Assembly (NCBI GenBank): GCA_030770425.1
Contig: JASJFT010000148.1
Span: forward strand, 1-64,000
DNA length: 64,000 bases
Source of the DNA: Darksidea phi
Lineage: Eukaryota > Ascomycota > Dothideomycetes > Pleosporales > Lentitheciaceae
Reading direction: 5' to 3'
In this document: positions 32,158 through 42,600 of the stretch, piece after piece
Layout: each line of letters begins with the position of its first letter
Position numbering within the stretch: the stretch's first letter is position 1
Notes under the pieces: model-generated
Told to the model about the DNA's origin: nothing
The model's database searches: none
The model's input: the letters and a program-made list of their open reading frames with translations, nothing else
Program-made: the position numbers and the translations under genes

Positions 32158-32960
32158 CTTCAACCATCACGGCTTTGGCGCAGGCATCATTCGAGCGAGC
32201 TTGGAAGCCGAGCAAAGTCATTTGACTACGCTGCAAATAGCTCATTCGGTGTTAACAGCGGTTAGTCTTATACAGTTGTAGAAGCTGGACCTCCTAATAG
32301 CGTTACTCTCTTTCTGAGGAGTTATTATGAGAAGCTTGCGTAAAAAGCCATTGATTGAAAGATATAATGGATACGAGCGTACGGATGTGCCGGTGTACTT
32401 TAGTCTCCGATATATGGGATCCTTAGCCAACTGCAGGGGTCCAAAGTGTTGCCCGCCATTCAGCCGCCGATTGTAACATGTGAAGAATACGGGTGCAACT
32501 GTTAGTAATTCAAAACTCTTATTAACGATAGCGGCTAGATAGAAGTAGAGAGGTTAGGGTGCGTAAGACGTTCGTTAGGGGCAGTCCAAAGTTGGTACAG
32601 CGTATTCCAAAGCGCTAGCGGGAGAAAGCTGAACCTGTACACCACTGTAAGCTACTCTCTCTTATTCGCACCTTATAGCGGAATATTATTCTTTTTTTTA
32701 CTTCAACATGTCCAATAAAGCTACTAGAGTCTTTAAACCCTAGACGTAATCGAACAAATGAAAAATTCCTAAAATGTATAAAAACCGTACTTAGAAGGAG
32801 TGATAAACTAGTTCGATATAACACCGATATCTACATTCTAATTCGGCGAAATAGAATTATTCGGGAACACAAGTCTATAAAGTATAAGTATTAGCTACTT
32901 TCGTCTAGTAAAATTGTGGGTATAGATAGAAAACAAATAAACCCTTAGGGCTAAGAAATC
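32158..32960. other. AT-rich sequence between WD40 array and ankyrin remnant
   Basis: No gene. AT-rich and CpG-poor from about 32500 on, as in RIP-affected DNA. Confidence 0.45.
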
Positions 32961-33271
32961 TACTTGGGAGAATAGCCATCGTGCGCATGCTGGTTGAGAA
33001 GGGTGCCAACATCGAGATATGGACTCTTACAGGCATGACACGGCTTCAGATGCAGACTGCTGCGGCCGGAAACGACGCCATTGTGCCAATACTACTTGAG
33101 AGTGGCCCTGACTTTAGAGCGACCGATCACCGTAGCCGAACGTCGATTTCGCTTGCCAGAGCGGAAGGGCACGAAGCCGTGGTTAGGCCGCTCCAAGAAT
33201 ACATTGGCCGCCAGCGACCGCCACCTCTGCTCACTCATATAGCAAAGAAGTTGCAAAAGGAAGAAAACTAG
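32961..33271 (+). pseudogene. Ankyrin-repeat remnant downstream of the NLR
   Basis: The frame reads AIVRMLVEKGANIE, then a second repeat (AAAGNDAIVPILLESGPDFRA) and a third (LARAEGHEAVVRPLQEYI), ending at TAG 33269-33271. These are degenerate ankyrin repeats with no N-terminal domain. The position on the same strand, 1.0 kb after the NLR, and the ankyrin-like segment inside the NLR suggest this was once that gene's C-terminal ankyrin tail. It could also be an independent fragment. Confidence 0.6.
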
Positions 33272-34330
33272 GTGGAGAAGCGTTGCTTAAGCCTAGATAG
33301 CGTATCATATAGTACTACTCAAGCTACGTCATGAATTGCACGCGCAAAAGCTAGAAGAGAACTCTATTTGCATGTTGCAGGCTCAAAAGTGTTATAGTAG
33401 GCTAGAACGAATCGTTCGTCGATTAAGCTGGTGTAGACATTGGAGAATCAGCTTTCTTGCTAAAAGCGGCATACCAAAAAGTAAGATGCGATACGAAACT
33501 GTTGAGCTGTGAGAGCATGCTTGACGGCAATATGTATGCTTTGCTACTCTATGTCACCACAAGACTAGTGCCCCTTCCCTTTTTTACCAGACGCCTTCCG
33601 GGCATCCTTATTAGCAACAGAAAATTCAATGCTAGCTTTCTATCTCTCTTTCTTACACACCATAAAACAACAATTGGGCCCAGAACAGGGTCATGAGCAC
33701 AAAACACTGACTTTGCTTTTCAAACATATGTGCCACCTTGCTGGGTAATAAATATAAAGAGCGCTCAAAATGTATAAAAGGCTTTTATTAGTTAACACTC
33801 TTGAATTAACACATTATTTTGCGTACTATGTCTTGGTTCAGCGTACTAGAAAGATATAGCTAATACCTCGCACGTTTTGTTTAGGAAGGTACCGACAATA
33901 AAGTTTCACTTTATGGCCATAGACTTGAACTACGCGGTTGCATATCTAGGAGCTATTTTCGAACTCAATCCGCGGAGGTGAGCATAAGAGTATACGGGAT
34001 GACTGTTTGGAAGGAGTGGCTTGGGAAAATTGAGTATTAGCTATGTGCTACTAAGTGACAACTATTCTGGAATGTGGAAAACCAGATCTTATTGGTTTGC
34101 AGTAAGGCCGCCGTTGAAGGTACACTCGGAATTGGTCTTAGTATGGGCTGCAAGTGGAAAGTTGGCTACGGACATATGCAAGATAATTGCTCCGCATGTC
34201 ACCTCCTCGACCGGTCGGTCTCTGCTTGCATTGTTCATCTCCACCCAATATTCATCGCGACTGATCACCAAAGCCCCATATCATGCCATTTGTGGAAAGG
34301 GAATGCCAACCCATGCAGCCGGGACACCAG
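33272..34330. other. Gene-poor AT-rich interval
   Basis: No supported gene. A 176-codon plus-strand frame (34021-34551) overlaps a more protein-like minus-strand region and is probably spurious. Confidence 0.4.
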
Positions 34331-34339
34331 AATTACTCC

Positions 34340-35010
34340 TGCTCGACTTCCTTCTCGACATCCTCATGGTTCTTCTCCGTTTCCTTCTCAACACTACGCT
34401 CGTAGAGATCGGAAACTGCTCCTGCATTAGCAATCTAACCTGCAAACCAAAGCGGACAAGTGCGACCTACGAGTTCGCCCCCGAAGTAAAAAGTCATTCA
34501 GCGCATCCGAAACTTCCTCGTAAAGTGCCAAATCCGCAACCGACAGGATAATATTAGCCTTAGCGCGGATGCGAGAGTAATAAGCCTGAAATTTGAGATA
34601 ATTGCGCGTAAGTCCATCGACAATGACTTTCTCCATATCGCCACCTGTAGGAGGCGAAGTATCGAGTCGCATATCTTACGTCGGCTCGCTAGTAGCGATG
34701 GTCTTGTTGAAGCGTGAGGAGGCCCGGTAGAGAAAACTTGACGTTCTCGGCGACATCTTCCCAGAAGCCGATGAGCGTTAGGATGGCGATGCGATAGTCC
34801 CCAGATGCGTTGACGTTGGTCGAGTGGTGACCGATAAGCCCGCAGATCCTGTATAGGGCCGCTTGTGGATGTGGGCGTGCGAGCAGGTTGAAGTGGTGTG
34901 GAGTCTTGGGGACTGGCTTTGCGCCCATGGGCGTCATCTCACGTATGATCTTGTGAGATTTATGAGGGTGGCGCGTACTTCCTCAGCTTCCGAGGAGTCT
35001 GGCGAAGTCA
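34340..35010 (-). CDS. Possible spliced hypothetical gene, structure unresolved
   Basis: Minus-strand pieces look protein-like in sequence but not in one frame: MTSPDSSEAEEVRATLINL (from about 35009), AALYRICGLIGHHS and IAILTLIGFWEDVAENVKF (34689-34937), YLKFQAYYSRIRAKANIIL and LALYEEVSDALNDFLL (34427-34672), then a charged tail VEKETEKNHEDVEKEVEQE. Possible donors GTGAGA and GTAAGA occur at the joints, but I could not make all joints keep frame. It is either a real gene with introns I misplace or a decayed one. No family is recognised. Confidence 0.35.
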
Positions 35011-35517
35011 TGGTTGGGATGGATGCAAGTGAGTTGTGGTATCGGAGCGTATGTGGTGTTAGCAATGACGGATGAGGCAGAGCAAAGTCGAATGCTATAT
35101 GTTAACAGATTGTGAAGGTGTAATAGTAAGAGAAAGGCACAGTTCTCTGAGAACAGCACAAGTTAAGCGCAAGGGGCAACTTCTAGAAGCTGCGCTGGGT
35201 CACTCACCTGCAGCTACGACTCTCAATCACCAACAGGTGAAACTTTCAGTCTCAGGCAAGCCTGTGCAAACCTGTTCTCTTTTGGATACTGTATGATACT
35301 TTTTCGACATTAGTCACCTGGCAAATTTGCAAATGTGTTTGCTCTCTCGCCCGCATTATATCGATTACAGATAGTCTCTAACAGACTAGCTTTGCGGGTT
35401 CCCTTGCAAAGAGGTGTCCAGTACGGTCCGGCCCAGATATATCATTCAGCCAGCCCAAGACACCTACCCATGCTATTTCTTCAAGTCAAATAACTCCGGC
35501 TCGTCCCAAAGGAGTAA
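35011..35517. other. Intergenic, 3' of NOT2
   Basis: No gene or repeat seen. It would include the NOT2 3' UTR and perhaps a promoter for the hypothetical minus-strand gene. Confidence 0.4.
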
Positions 35518-37484
35518 CTAGATCTGTCCACCCATCACGGGCCCATGGCGCTGGTCCAGGTGATCGTAGTCGAGCTCGAACTCCCTCTGCAGAAAACTTA
35601 GCATCATTCATGGGGGACTTCCGATAAGACACGGTGTACGTACCCTTTCTCGCCTCCAGTTCGTCACATCGAAGAACAGATACCAGCCACGCTCCACTTT
35701 CGGCGATATCCGGATGGGTGCCGGAAGATCGGGATCCTTCATCATCCACTGCTGAAGTTTGATATGCCATCTCCAGTCCCGGTTGTACAGCTCGTTCGCG
35801 GCAACCTCCTGTATTATATCCCGCGGATGTTGGTAGAAGATAGCAAGCAGGGTTTCCGCCGAGAAACTTGTCACCTTGGTATGTAGTGGGGGTACGTTCG
35901 TCACCGTATAGGCGGCTGGCAGCTTGAAATCGGGGGGTATCACCGGCTTGGTGTTGGATTCCACAAACGGCGAGCCAAATGTAGGATGCAGTGGGGAGTT
36001 GCTGAGTCATTAGCAGCCTTCACAACTTGGAATAGTAGGTATAGCTCTTACTCCGGACGGCTCAGGTCAAGTCCCAGCACCGTGAGATCTTGACCAACAG
36101 CGAGCGAAGAATAGTCGGGGCTTTCTAAAGGAATCATTGATAATAGGCCAGGTAGACCATACAGCTCCGAATCCGTCATATCTGCTAGCTTCTTGTGCTG
36201 CGGCACTTGGGTGTTGGGCGATCCGATGTTTTCGGCGCCGAAAGCTTGCTCGAATTGACTTTGTTGCGGCCGCTGTCCGACAGGTGGTAGGTTCGAGGAT
36301 GTGGAGCCTATGAATGAGAGGTTCGATAGGTTACCCAACGTCTGGCCAGTGCGCTGGTTGCTCTGGAGATTTGTTAGTAATGAGAAGATACAAACGAACT
36401 GGAAGACCTACGTCCTGTAGCCCCGTAGGCGTGCCTCGCAGATTGTCGAAGGGTGTTCGTGACACTACATGGAAGGTTAGAAAAAAGCTCTGGAGCGTCA
36501 CCTGGTACACGTACCGCCGCCAGGATTGAGGCTTCTACCTAATCCAGATCCAATCTGTCGATCATGTTGGCCCTCCGTTGGGCTTGAGAGTCCGTTGCGA
36601 GTCTGTCCAAGACCTGGAAAAGCATTCGCATTGGTGTTAGCTCCATATGCTGCGGCGTTCTGAATCAGCCCCGTCCTTCGGTCTGGTGCAACATCTCCAC
36701 CACTGCCTCCTAATGGCGGAAATTCCTCGATGTTGCCTGTCTGAGGTTGCGAAGAACCCGACAGCTGCCCAACTCCCGCTTGTCCTCCGAATCGGTAATC
36801 GTCACCAACCGCTGAGAATTGGCCTGCAGCTGATCCCACTCCGTCGTCATGCCCTGATGTTTGTATCTGCTGGGCCCCGACTTGGGTAGTCTGGCCTTGT
36901 TGAGCACCCTGTCCTTGCGGTCGTTGGATCGTCGAATGTTGCGCTGTTCGTAGGTTCGGATTTGACCACATCTGCTGGGCGGAGGTATTCTGTTGCGCTT
37001 GCGGCGCGCCGGATAACGAGGGAAACTCTCTGCCGTCGGACAGACACAATTAGCTTGGATTCTGTGCGCTTCAAGGGTGCTTGCATGATAGGAAGTGGCT
37101 TTGCCCGGCGGGCTTTGGCTTTTTGCTTTGCATTTCTCCATCGCAGAAAATAGACTTACTCAAGATTCAGCTGGTTTTGACTTTGCGAACTACCGATTGT
37201 CTGCGCAAAGCTTGACAGGCCGCTGTTTGCTCGCGATTGTGCGTTCGACAGCCCCGGAGCCCCACCCATGGGGCCTCCGAATCCCCATTGTGACCCGCTG
37301 CCTACAATGTCATATCATCAGCTATAGCCGTCGGAGCTGCCTTCGATGTGCGCTTACCCAGTTTTCCATTCTGCAATCGGTTTGCGCTTAACGGTGCGCC
37401 GCGAGCGGTGTTTTGCTGATTTTGGAACATGCCGGTGGGTATACTGCGCAGCGTTTGTCCGCCTGGTCCTATAGTCCCAGCCAT
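35518..37484 (-). CDS. NOT2: CCR4-NOT complex subunit 2 (NOT2/CDC36)
   Basis: Seven exons close in frame: 37484-37358, 37301-37160, 37029-36515, 36464-36412, 36362-36052, 36001-35644, 35586-35518, for 524 residues. The N-terminal half is Gln/Asn/Gly-rich and disordered, with two EFPSL/EFPPL motifs. Past the middle stand LADMTDSELYGLPGLLSMI and, across a splice, RPDNSPLHPTFGSPFVE, then the NOT2/3/5 domain: PPLHTKVTSFSAETLLAIFY, RDWRWHIKLQQWMMKD, GWYLFFDVTNWRRER, and across the last splice EFELDYDHLDQRHGP. Not2 is a core, non-catalytic subunit of the complex that deadenylates mRNA and represses transcription. Conserved motifs interrupted by introns 5 and 6 read correctly after splicing, which supports the model. 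Confidence 0.94.
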
Positions 37485-37972
37485 GGTCAGCGTCTTCGTT
37501 CGCTCAACGAGTGGGATGTACTACGGTGCGAGAGGGTGGACGAAACGACGAGAATCGAAGCTGTTGCAGGTCGGATCCTAAATCGCTTGGCACGGTTTCA
37601 CTGCGTTCGACCCAAAAAGGAAATTGCAGACTGCACGTTGAAGCGCAGTATGCTGCAACGCTCGTTCAGACATGCGACTATGCGAGGCCGGGGACTCAAA
37701 GGCTCGAGGAGGAACAGACCTGGACGATTCATGACGCGTGGCTTGGTGTGCGGAGCTGTAAAAAGCTGCTCTTATTCTGATGCGGACAGGATGTTAGCCG
37801 AGCACATTGGTTGTCTTTGGACGTCGTAGTGCGCGTTGAAGTTGGAGAGCTGCGATGTCTTGGCGCTGCGCAGGGGCCTCTTTCGTCAAAGCAGTAGGGC
37901 CATCTGCAGCCTTGGTGCAATCCCATATGTGAGCTGGCCGAGCATGGAGAACCACACACGATAAATTCGAGA
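37485..37972. other. NOT2 upstream region
   Basis: About 490 bp that should carry the NOT2 promoter and 5' UTR. Long plus-strand frames (37413-37829) have no family features. Confidence 0.4.
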
Positions 37973-38344
37973 ATGTCCGATCCGAACAGTCGATCTATCT
38001 ATGGTTCGCTTCGACTTCCAACCAGGCTTGCTGAGTATCGTCGAGAAGTCTCAAGATCTATTCAGACCTCCTTCGGAAAGGCAACTGGAAAGGCAACTGG
38101 AAAAGCAACTGGAAAAGCAACAATGAAATTTGATCCGAGAATATTGGTGTCGCAAAGTCAGGCTCAAAATGGTAGAGATATGAAAATACAATCAAACACC
38201 CCAAAAGGAATCCGGGACAAGAGATTCTGCGAGAGGGAGTGCATCCTTGATCATTGCCGAGCAGCCCAACTCAATAGGCTGTTCGTAGTATCCGTAGAGT
38301 TTCCATCTCGCAGTCGAAAAGCTAGGGTAGCAAGGCAGTGTTAA
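37973..38344 (+). CDS. Doubtful hypothetical protein with a 12-bp minisatellite
   Basis: A 123-codon frame with no recognised domain. Its only notable feature is a fourfold GKAT repeat encoded by four near-identical 12-bp units at about 38077-38124. A Cys pair near the end (CERECILDHC) is unremarkable. It may be a non-coding frame. Confidence 0.2.
   Translation: MSDPNSRSIYGSLRLPTRLAEYRREVSRSIQTSFGKATGKATGKATGKATMKFDPRILVSQSQAQNGRDMKIQSNTPKGIRDKRFCERECILDHCRAAQLNRLFVVSVEFPSRSRKARVARQC
38077..38124 (+). repeat. 12-bp minisatellite, four units
   Basis: Units of GGAAAGGCAACT / GGAAAAGCAACT follow one another four times, with one G/A difference separating the first two from the last two. Confidence 0.85.
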
Positions 38345-39570
38345 ACATAAGAAAGAAATAGGCCCTGATCTAGCCAAACACAGCATCCAGAGAGGGTGCT
38401 AGCAGCGTGCTTTAGGTAGGCGTCGGTGCCGACGACTGTACATACCTATGGTAGTATACGAAATGCCATGTAACGTAATCGTCTGTTATGTATGTTAACC
38501 TCACATCGGATGGTAATCTACGTAGCGGCTTTTCTTTTATCATTTTAATTTTAATGGAAACCCGGAACCACACACATCCGGATAACAACTACTTTGCCGG
38601 GGCTTAAAACTTTCCTGTACCCGTGCAAGTGCCGTCTAACCATCACCCACCCTACAACATCAGACGATTCAGTCTCTGCCCCGCCCCGGCATCTCTTAGC
38701 CAAGCATCTCTATTTCCAGCATCTCCACCACATAGCCAGTCATAATGACTCATCCCACACACCACTCCCATGCATACCAATTATCGCAAGGGTGATATCG
38801 CATATATACCCACCACAAGTCCACATCACTATCAAAAGCGTGCACACGCATCATCCCTCATCAAACATAGAAAAGGTCCCACACTGGCGGAAAACGGAGA
38901 TTGCCTAAATGAGTACTACCCGTCGCCAAGTTGCGTGAGAGTAAGATCTTAGCGCCGTGAGCGAGAATGACTCACGAGGAGCCAATCAGCGTCGAGCTTC
39001 TCTAAACAACCGGGAATACCAGTTAGAGCCGGAGAAGGTGGAGGGAGAGCAGGATGGCGAAGGGCTGTGTAGGAAATGGTTTTGAAGGGTATGTCCAAGG
39101 CATCTGTAGGATGATGATGATGATGCGGTGCTTGAGTGCTTGTACAGTGATAGTGGAATAGGATTTGTGAACAATATCAGGCAAACCGTGGCCTCTTACC
39201 AAGTGCATCAAGCCGAAAGCGTTCCCAGATATCTGTCCCGGTACTGTGGTCTAACGTTTGCTCATGTCGACTCATTCTGATGCAAAATGACAGCAGCCCC
39301 AAGCTCAGTAGATAAAGAGGGTGCGTGGGATGGTATAGAAAACATTTTAGTTTGACATGACTATCAACAATACGAACAGACAAATGTGAGTGAAAACCCC
39401 TTTCAAGACCAACAAGCCTTCAAGATCGAAAACTATTTTGCCGATGTGACGCGCCGTTCTGAACAAACGCGCACTGATCACTTTCCGACATCGTCTGACA
39501 CAAATGGCCATATGAAAGAACCAGCAAGAGGAAAGAAAAATTGCAAAAAGCTGACCCCTCCTCCACAGAG
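38345..39570. other. Intergenic sequence 3' of the bZIP gene
   Basis: No supported gene. Contains a GAT microsatellite at about 39110-39124. Short frames on both strands overlap one another without family features. Confidence 0.45.
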
Positions 39571-40406
39571 TTACTTCTGAGCGCGGAGAAGTTGGCGGAG
39601 CGTTTCGACCTCGCCTTCTAACCGCGCACATCGGACTTTGAAATCGTCTCGTTCCGACTGGGTTTGTTTGAGCTGGGTCTCAAGCTCGTTCATTTGGTCG
39701 AGGCGCTTTTGGCGATAGCGACGGGCCGCCATTGTGTTGGCTTTGCGCTTCTCGACGCGGGCAGACTGGCCGAGTGGAGTAGAGTCTTTTGATGTTGACA
39801 GTTTGATGTTGGACGACGTCTCTGGAGACGAACAAGTCTGGTTGCGGGAGCTTGTCGATGTAGAGGAACCAGAATTTGAGAGGCCTGTAGATGTTAGAGT
39901 ATGAAGCAGACCGAGAGTTCATAGAGTGTACCTTTCTCCATGGGTTGAGAATAACTTGTGCCATGGAAAAGTTCGGGGAAGGAGGGCATTGATAAAGGTT
40001 CCAAGCCGGTAGAGACCAATGGATAGGACGATAAGTCATCGCACGAGAACGCGGCGAGGTTGGCGGGCTGCGAAGAAAATGTGGACCAATCGGAGGTATC
40101 GCAAATAGTTTGAGGATCGAATAGAAGGTCACCCGTAAAGGCGGCTAGCGAAGAAGACGAGGAAGGCAAAGAAGTAGAATCGATAGAAAGGGCGGAGGGG
40201 TCATATGTTGATAATGGTAACGGCTGACCCCAGCTAACAGCCGCTGTCAAGTCTTCGGGGGGAGAAGAAGATGAAACGGGCTCTGCTTGGGAACGCCATT
40301 GCTGCGATGATTGTTGACTCCATACTGGGATGATGGGCGAGTTGTTAAACCCGCAGTGAAGATCTAGGTACTCGTCAAAGGGAATTGGAAGTCCGTCGAA
40401 GGCCCC
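39571..40406 (-). CDS. bZIP transcription factor (GCN4/CPC1-like), 5' end unresolved
   Basis: Two joined exons, 40406-39932 and 39884-39571, are clear. The C-terminus is a complete bZIP: basic region EKRKANTMAARRYRQKR, then a leucine zipper (heptad positions in MNELETQL, RDDFKVRCARLEGEVETL), ending at TAA 39571-39573. The N-terminal part is Ser/Pro-rich and acidic with aromatic residues (PSFPELFHG, DTSDWSTF), as in activation domains. The basic region, N-x-x-A-A-x-x-x-x-x-R, is like that of Gcn4/CPC1-type factors controlling amino-acid biosynthesis, but the match is loose. At 40406 the frame is preceded by a stop and a good acceptor (GTGTAG), so a further 5' exon with the start codon must lie upstream. 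The gene is divergent from MRPL4, and the two 5' ends nearly overlap. Confidence 0.8.
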
Positions 40407-40593
40407 CTACACGTGGGAAGAGGGCGGTGGTGGTGAGTGAGGAGGAGAAGAGGGAGACGGCAGCGCGGGGCCTTTATGGCGCAACGAAGGGCGGGGTCTA
40501 ACCGAATCCGATTAGTGCCGTGTGCTTTGCATATGCTGTAACTTTTGTTCTGCGAGCACAGCCTCCTTGCAACCATCGGAACTCCGCCTAGCA

Positions 40594-41526
40594 ATGACGG
40601 CCATACCGCCATTTCGAACACTGCGGCCTGCGCTGACCGCCACGCCCACAGAAGCTGTGCTTTCTTTCTTGACGCCCTCGTTCCGATGCACGCGCACTGC
40701 ACCAGCCGCACGATTCTCGACATCCCCATCAGTATGGAAAGCAGATAACAACAAGACACGGGGAATTTCTGCGGTCAGGCGGACAGGGCCGCGGAGGAGA
40801 CAGACCCTCTCTGTGATGCAGGGAGATTTCGAGAAGCAACGATTGCCGACGCCGACGAAGCGTGCGACGAAGGTCGAAGGCGACCCTGACCACGGTCTCT
40901 GGGACTTTTTCAGGGACAAGAAGCTGCTGAGGACACCGACAGAAGAGTCACGGCATGGTACGATACCAATTGCTGCAATTGCTGTGTAGGAGACTAAATG
41001 GATCAGGGAGAGCATGGACCGTCCATGAGCTGCGCCAACGAGACTGGGAGACGCTTCAACAGCTGTGGTGGGTATGCGTCAAGGAACGCAACCGCCTTGC
41101 GACCGAGAAGCTCGAGCGCCTTCGACAGAGAGCCGGCTTCGGTGACGAGGAGGCCAAGGAGAGGGACGAGACGGTGCAGAAGACGATGAAGGCCATTATC
41201 GATACCTTGGTTGAGCGAAACAACGCCTACAAGGAGGCCTATGACCTTGCGAAACGAGATCCAGATATTGATCTGACTCGAACTGAACGCCAATACCAGC
41301 CCCCATCGCCCTATGAAGCAGAGGTAAGGAGCCGCCATTCGCGCACCATGGTTGTCGCTAATTGGCAAAGGAACTCCCCGGGGAAGAAGCACAGAACGAA
41401 GGACTAGAAGACCCTGCCGGTGCCGTACCGCAAGATCTGAAGCAACAGGCGACGCAACCTGCGACGACCACCATAAACATATCCACAACCCCGAGAGACC
41501 CGAAGGAACAGACGAACAAGCTGTAG
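40594..41526 (+). CDS. MRPL4: Mitochondrial large-subunit ribosomal protein uL29m (MRPL4)
   Basis: Three exons (40594-40957, 41007-41323, 41371-41526) give 278 residues. The N-terminus is basic and hydroxylated (FRTLRPALTATPTEA), as in mitochondrial targeting peptides. The conserved core is DHGLWDFFRDKKLLRTP and, across the first splice, GRAWTVHELRQRDWETLQQLWWVCVKERNRLATE, followed by a helical segment typical of uL29m/MRPL47. It is a structural component of the mitochondrial 54S subunit near the exit tunnel. The C-terminal extension after the second intron is Gln/Thr-rich and poorly conserved. The core motif is formed only by splicing at 40957/41007. The ATG at 40522 is in frame but would place 24 non-targeting residues first, so 40594 is preferred. 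Confidence 0.9.
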
Positions 41527-42325
41527 TGCATGCCGCAGGTGGATACAACACGCTAGCATTTCTCGGAATTCTCAGGCAGACGGGCGGCGAGGATTAGCAG
41601 TCTATGTAGATTATGCGCGTACCACTAGATGTGTAAAAGCGTGTGGGGTATACTTTGTACGATATGAGTTAGGGCTTCTTGCGCCCTGTATATTTGTATG
41701 GTAAGACAAAATTTAGCGTCTGCAGTCGCAATGTATTCTTCCAAACAGCGCATGTTAACACTTCGTGGGGTGACGCTCCGTGCATCGTACCCGCTGGTAT
41801 CGTTTGGCAGATCCTGATTGTCTCCAGGGAACAATCCTTCGAAGGTTCGCTTGGCGCTTGTGTTCGCAACCGCTCTTCAATATGTAAGACCAGACATAAT
41901 TGGAATAATCGTGTACGAAGTAACGGTGTGTAGACATGTCTTGTAAATGTCAACAGTCGACCAGCCTAATGTTTAGAAAGCGCTGGTGCAAACTCGCATG
42001 TTGAGACGACGGCCGCCAAGTCAAGGTTGGATCGTTGACATACGGAAAGCTCTGAGAAATGCGAATAGCTCAAAGGTACCTAGGTACGGTTCACGTACAT
42101 GAATTGAGATTGGAAGAGAACCTTGTAACGTATCGTTTCTTTGGAGCTTAGGCATAAGATGGCGGGAAATTAGTCTTGGGTAGTAACTTAACCTCTCTTA
42201 GTTCTGCAAGGTTTAGTTTAACGCGTGACAGATAAGACCGTTCTTGCAAGTAGGTCAGCTACCGTATCGCAGTCGGATATACATTTAGTATGAACTAGAT
42301 CTGGCCTATACTTTGTTTTGCTTCT
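41527..42325. other. Intergenic sequence without a supported gene
   Basis: Short frames (41669-41953 minus, 41679-41933 plus) overlap each other on opposite strands and show no family features. Confidence 0.45.
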
Positions 42326-42600
42326 TTACCGTCTCCTCCCCCGGGTATCGAAGACTTCCAATGCGTATTTGGGGTTCAGTTCGAGGATCTGAGCTGTCAT
42401 AGCCTGGAAATGTTCGTTAGTGCGATATCATGGGCTGCAAAATGAGTACTCGCCTCTGCAGTTCCATAAAAAGTGGAGTTCTCGCCACGTGGAATGATTC
42501 GTCCAATAACCTTCATAGACAAGAGTGGATACTCGTTGAAACTAATCAGCTTCAATTCAGGCACTGGCTGCGGGCTGACCACTGCCTGAAGTGTACGCAT
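42326..42600 (-). CDS. Small hypothetical protein, two exons, likely GC-AG intron
   Basis: Exons 42600-42454 and 42403-42326 encode 74 residues. The intron starts GCGAGT after GAG and ends TTCCAG, with a textbook branch site CACTAAC. Splicing turns the frame into ENSTFYGTAEAMTAQILEL and NPKYALEVFDTRGRRR, which reads like a real protein. Just upstream of the ATG another branch-like CTAAC and acceptor CTTCAG occur, so the visible ATG may instead lie inside an intron and further 5' exons may exist. No family is recognised. Confidence 0.45.

Noticed and set aside
34021..34551. 176-codon plus-strand frame
   Set aside because: It lies opposite a region that looks more protein-like on the minus strand, has no family features and starts at a non-ATG codon.
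38077..38124. CRISPR-like array
   Set aside because: Units are contiguous 12-bp repeats without spacers: a minisatellite.
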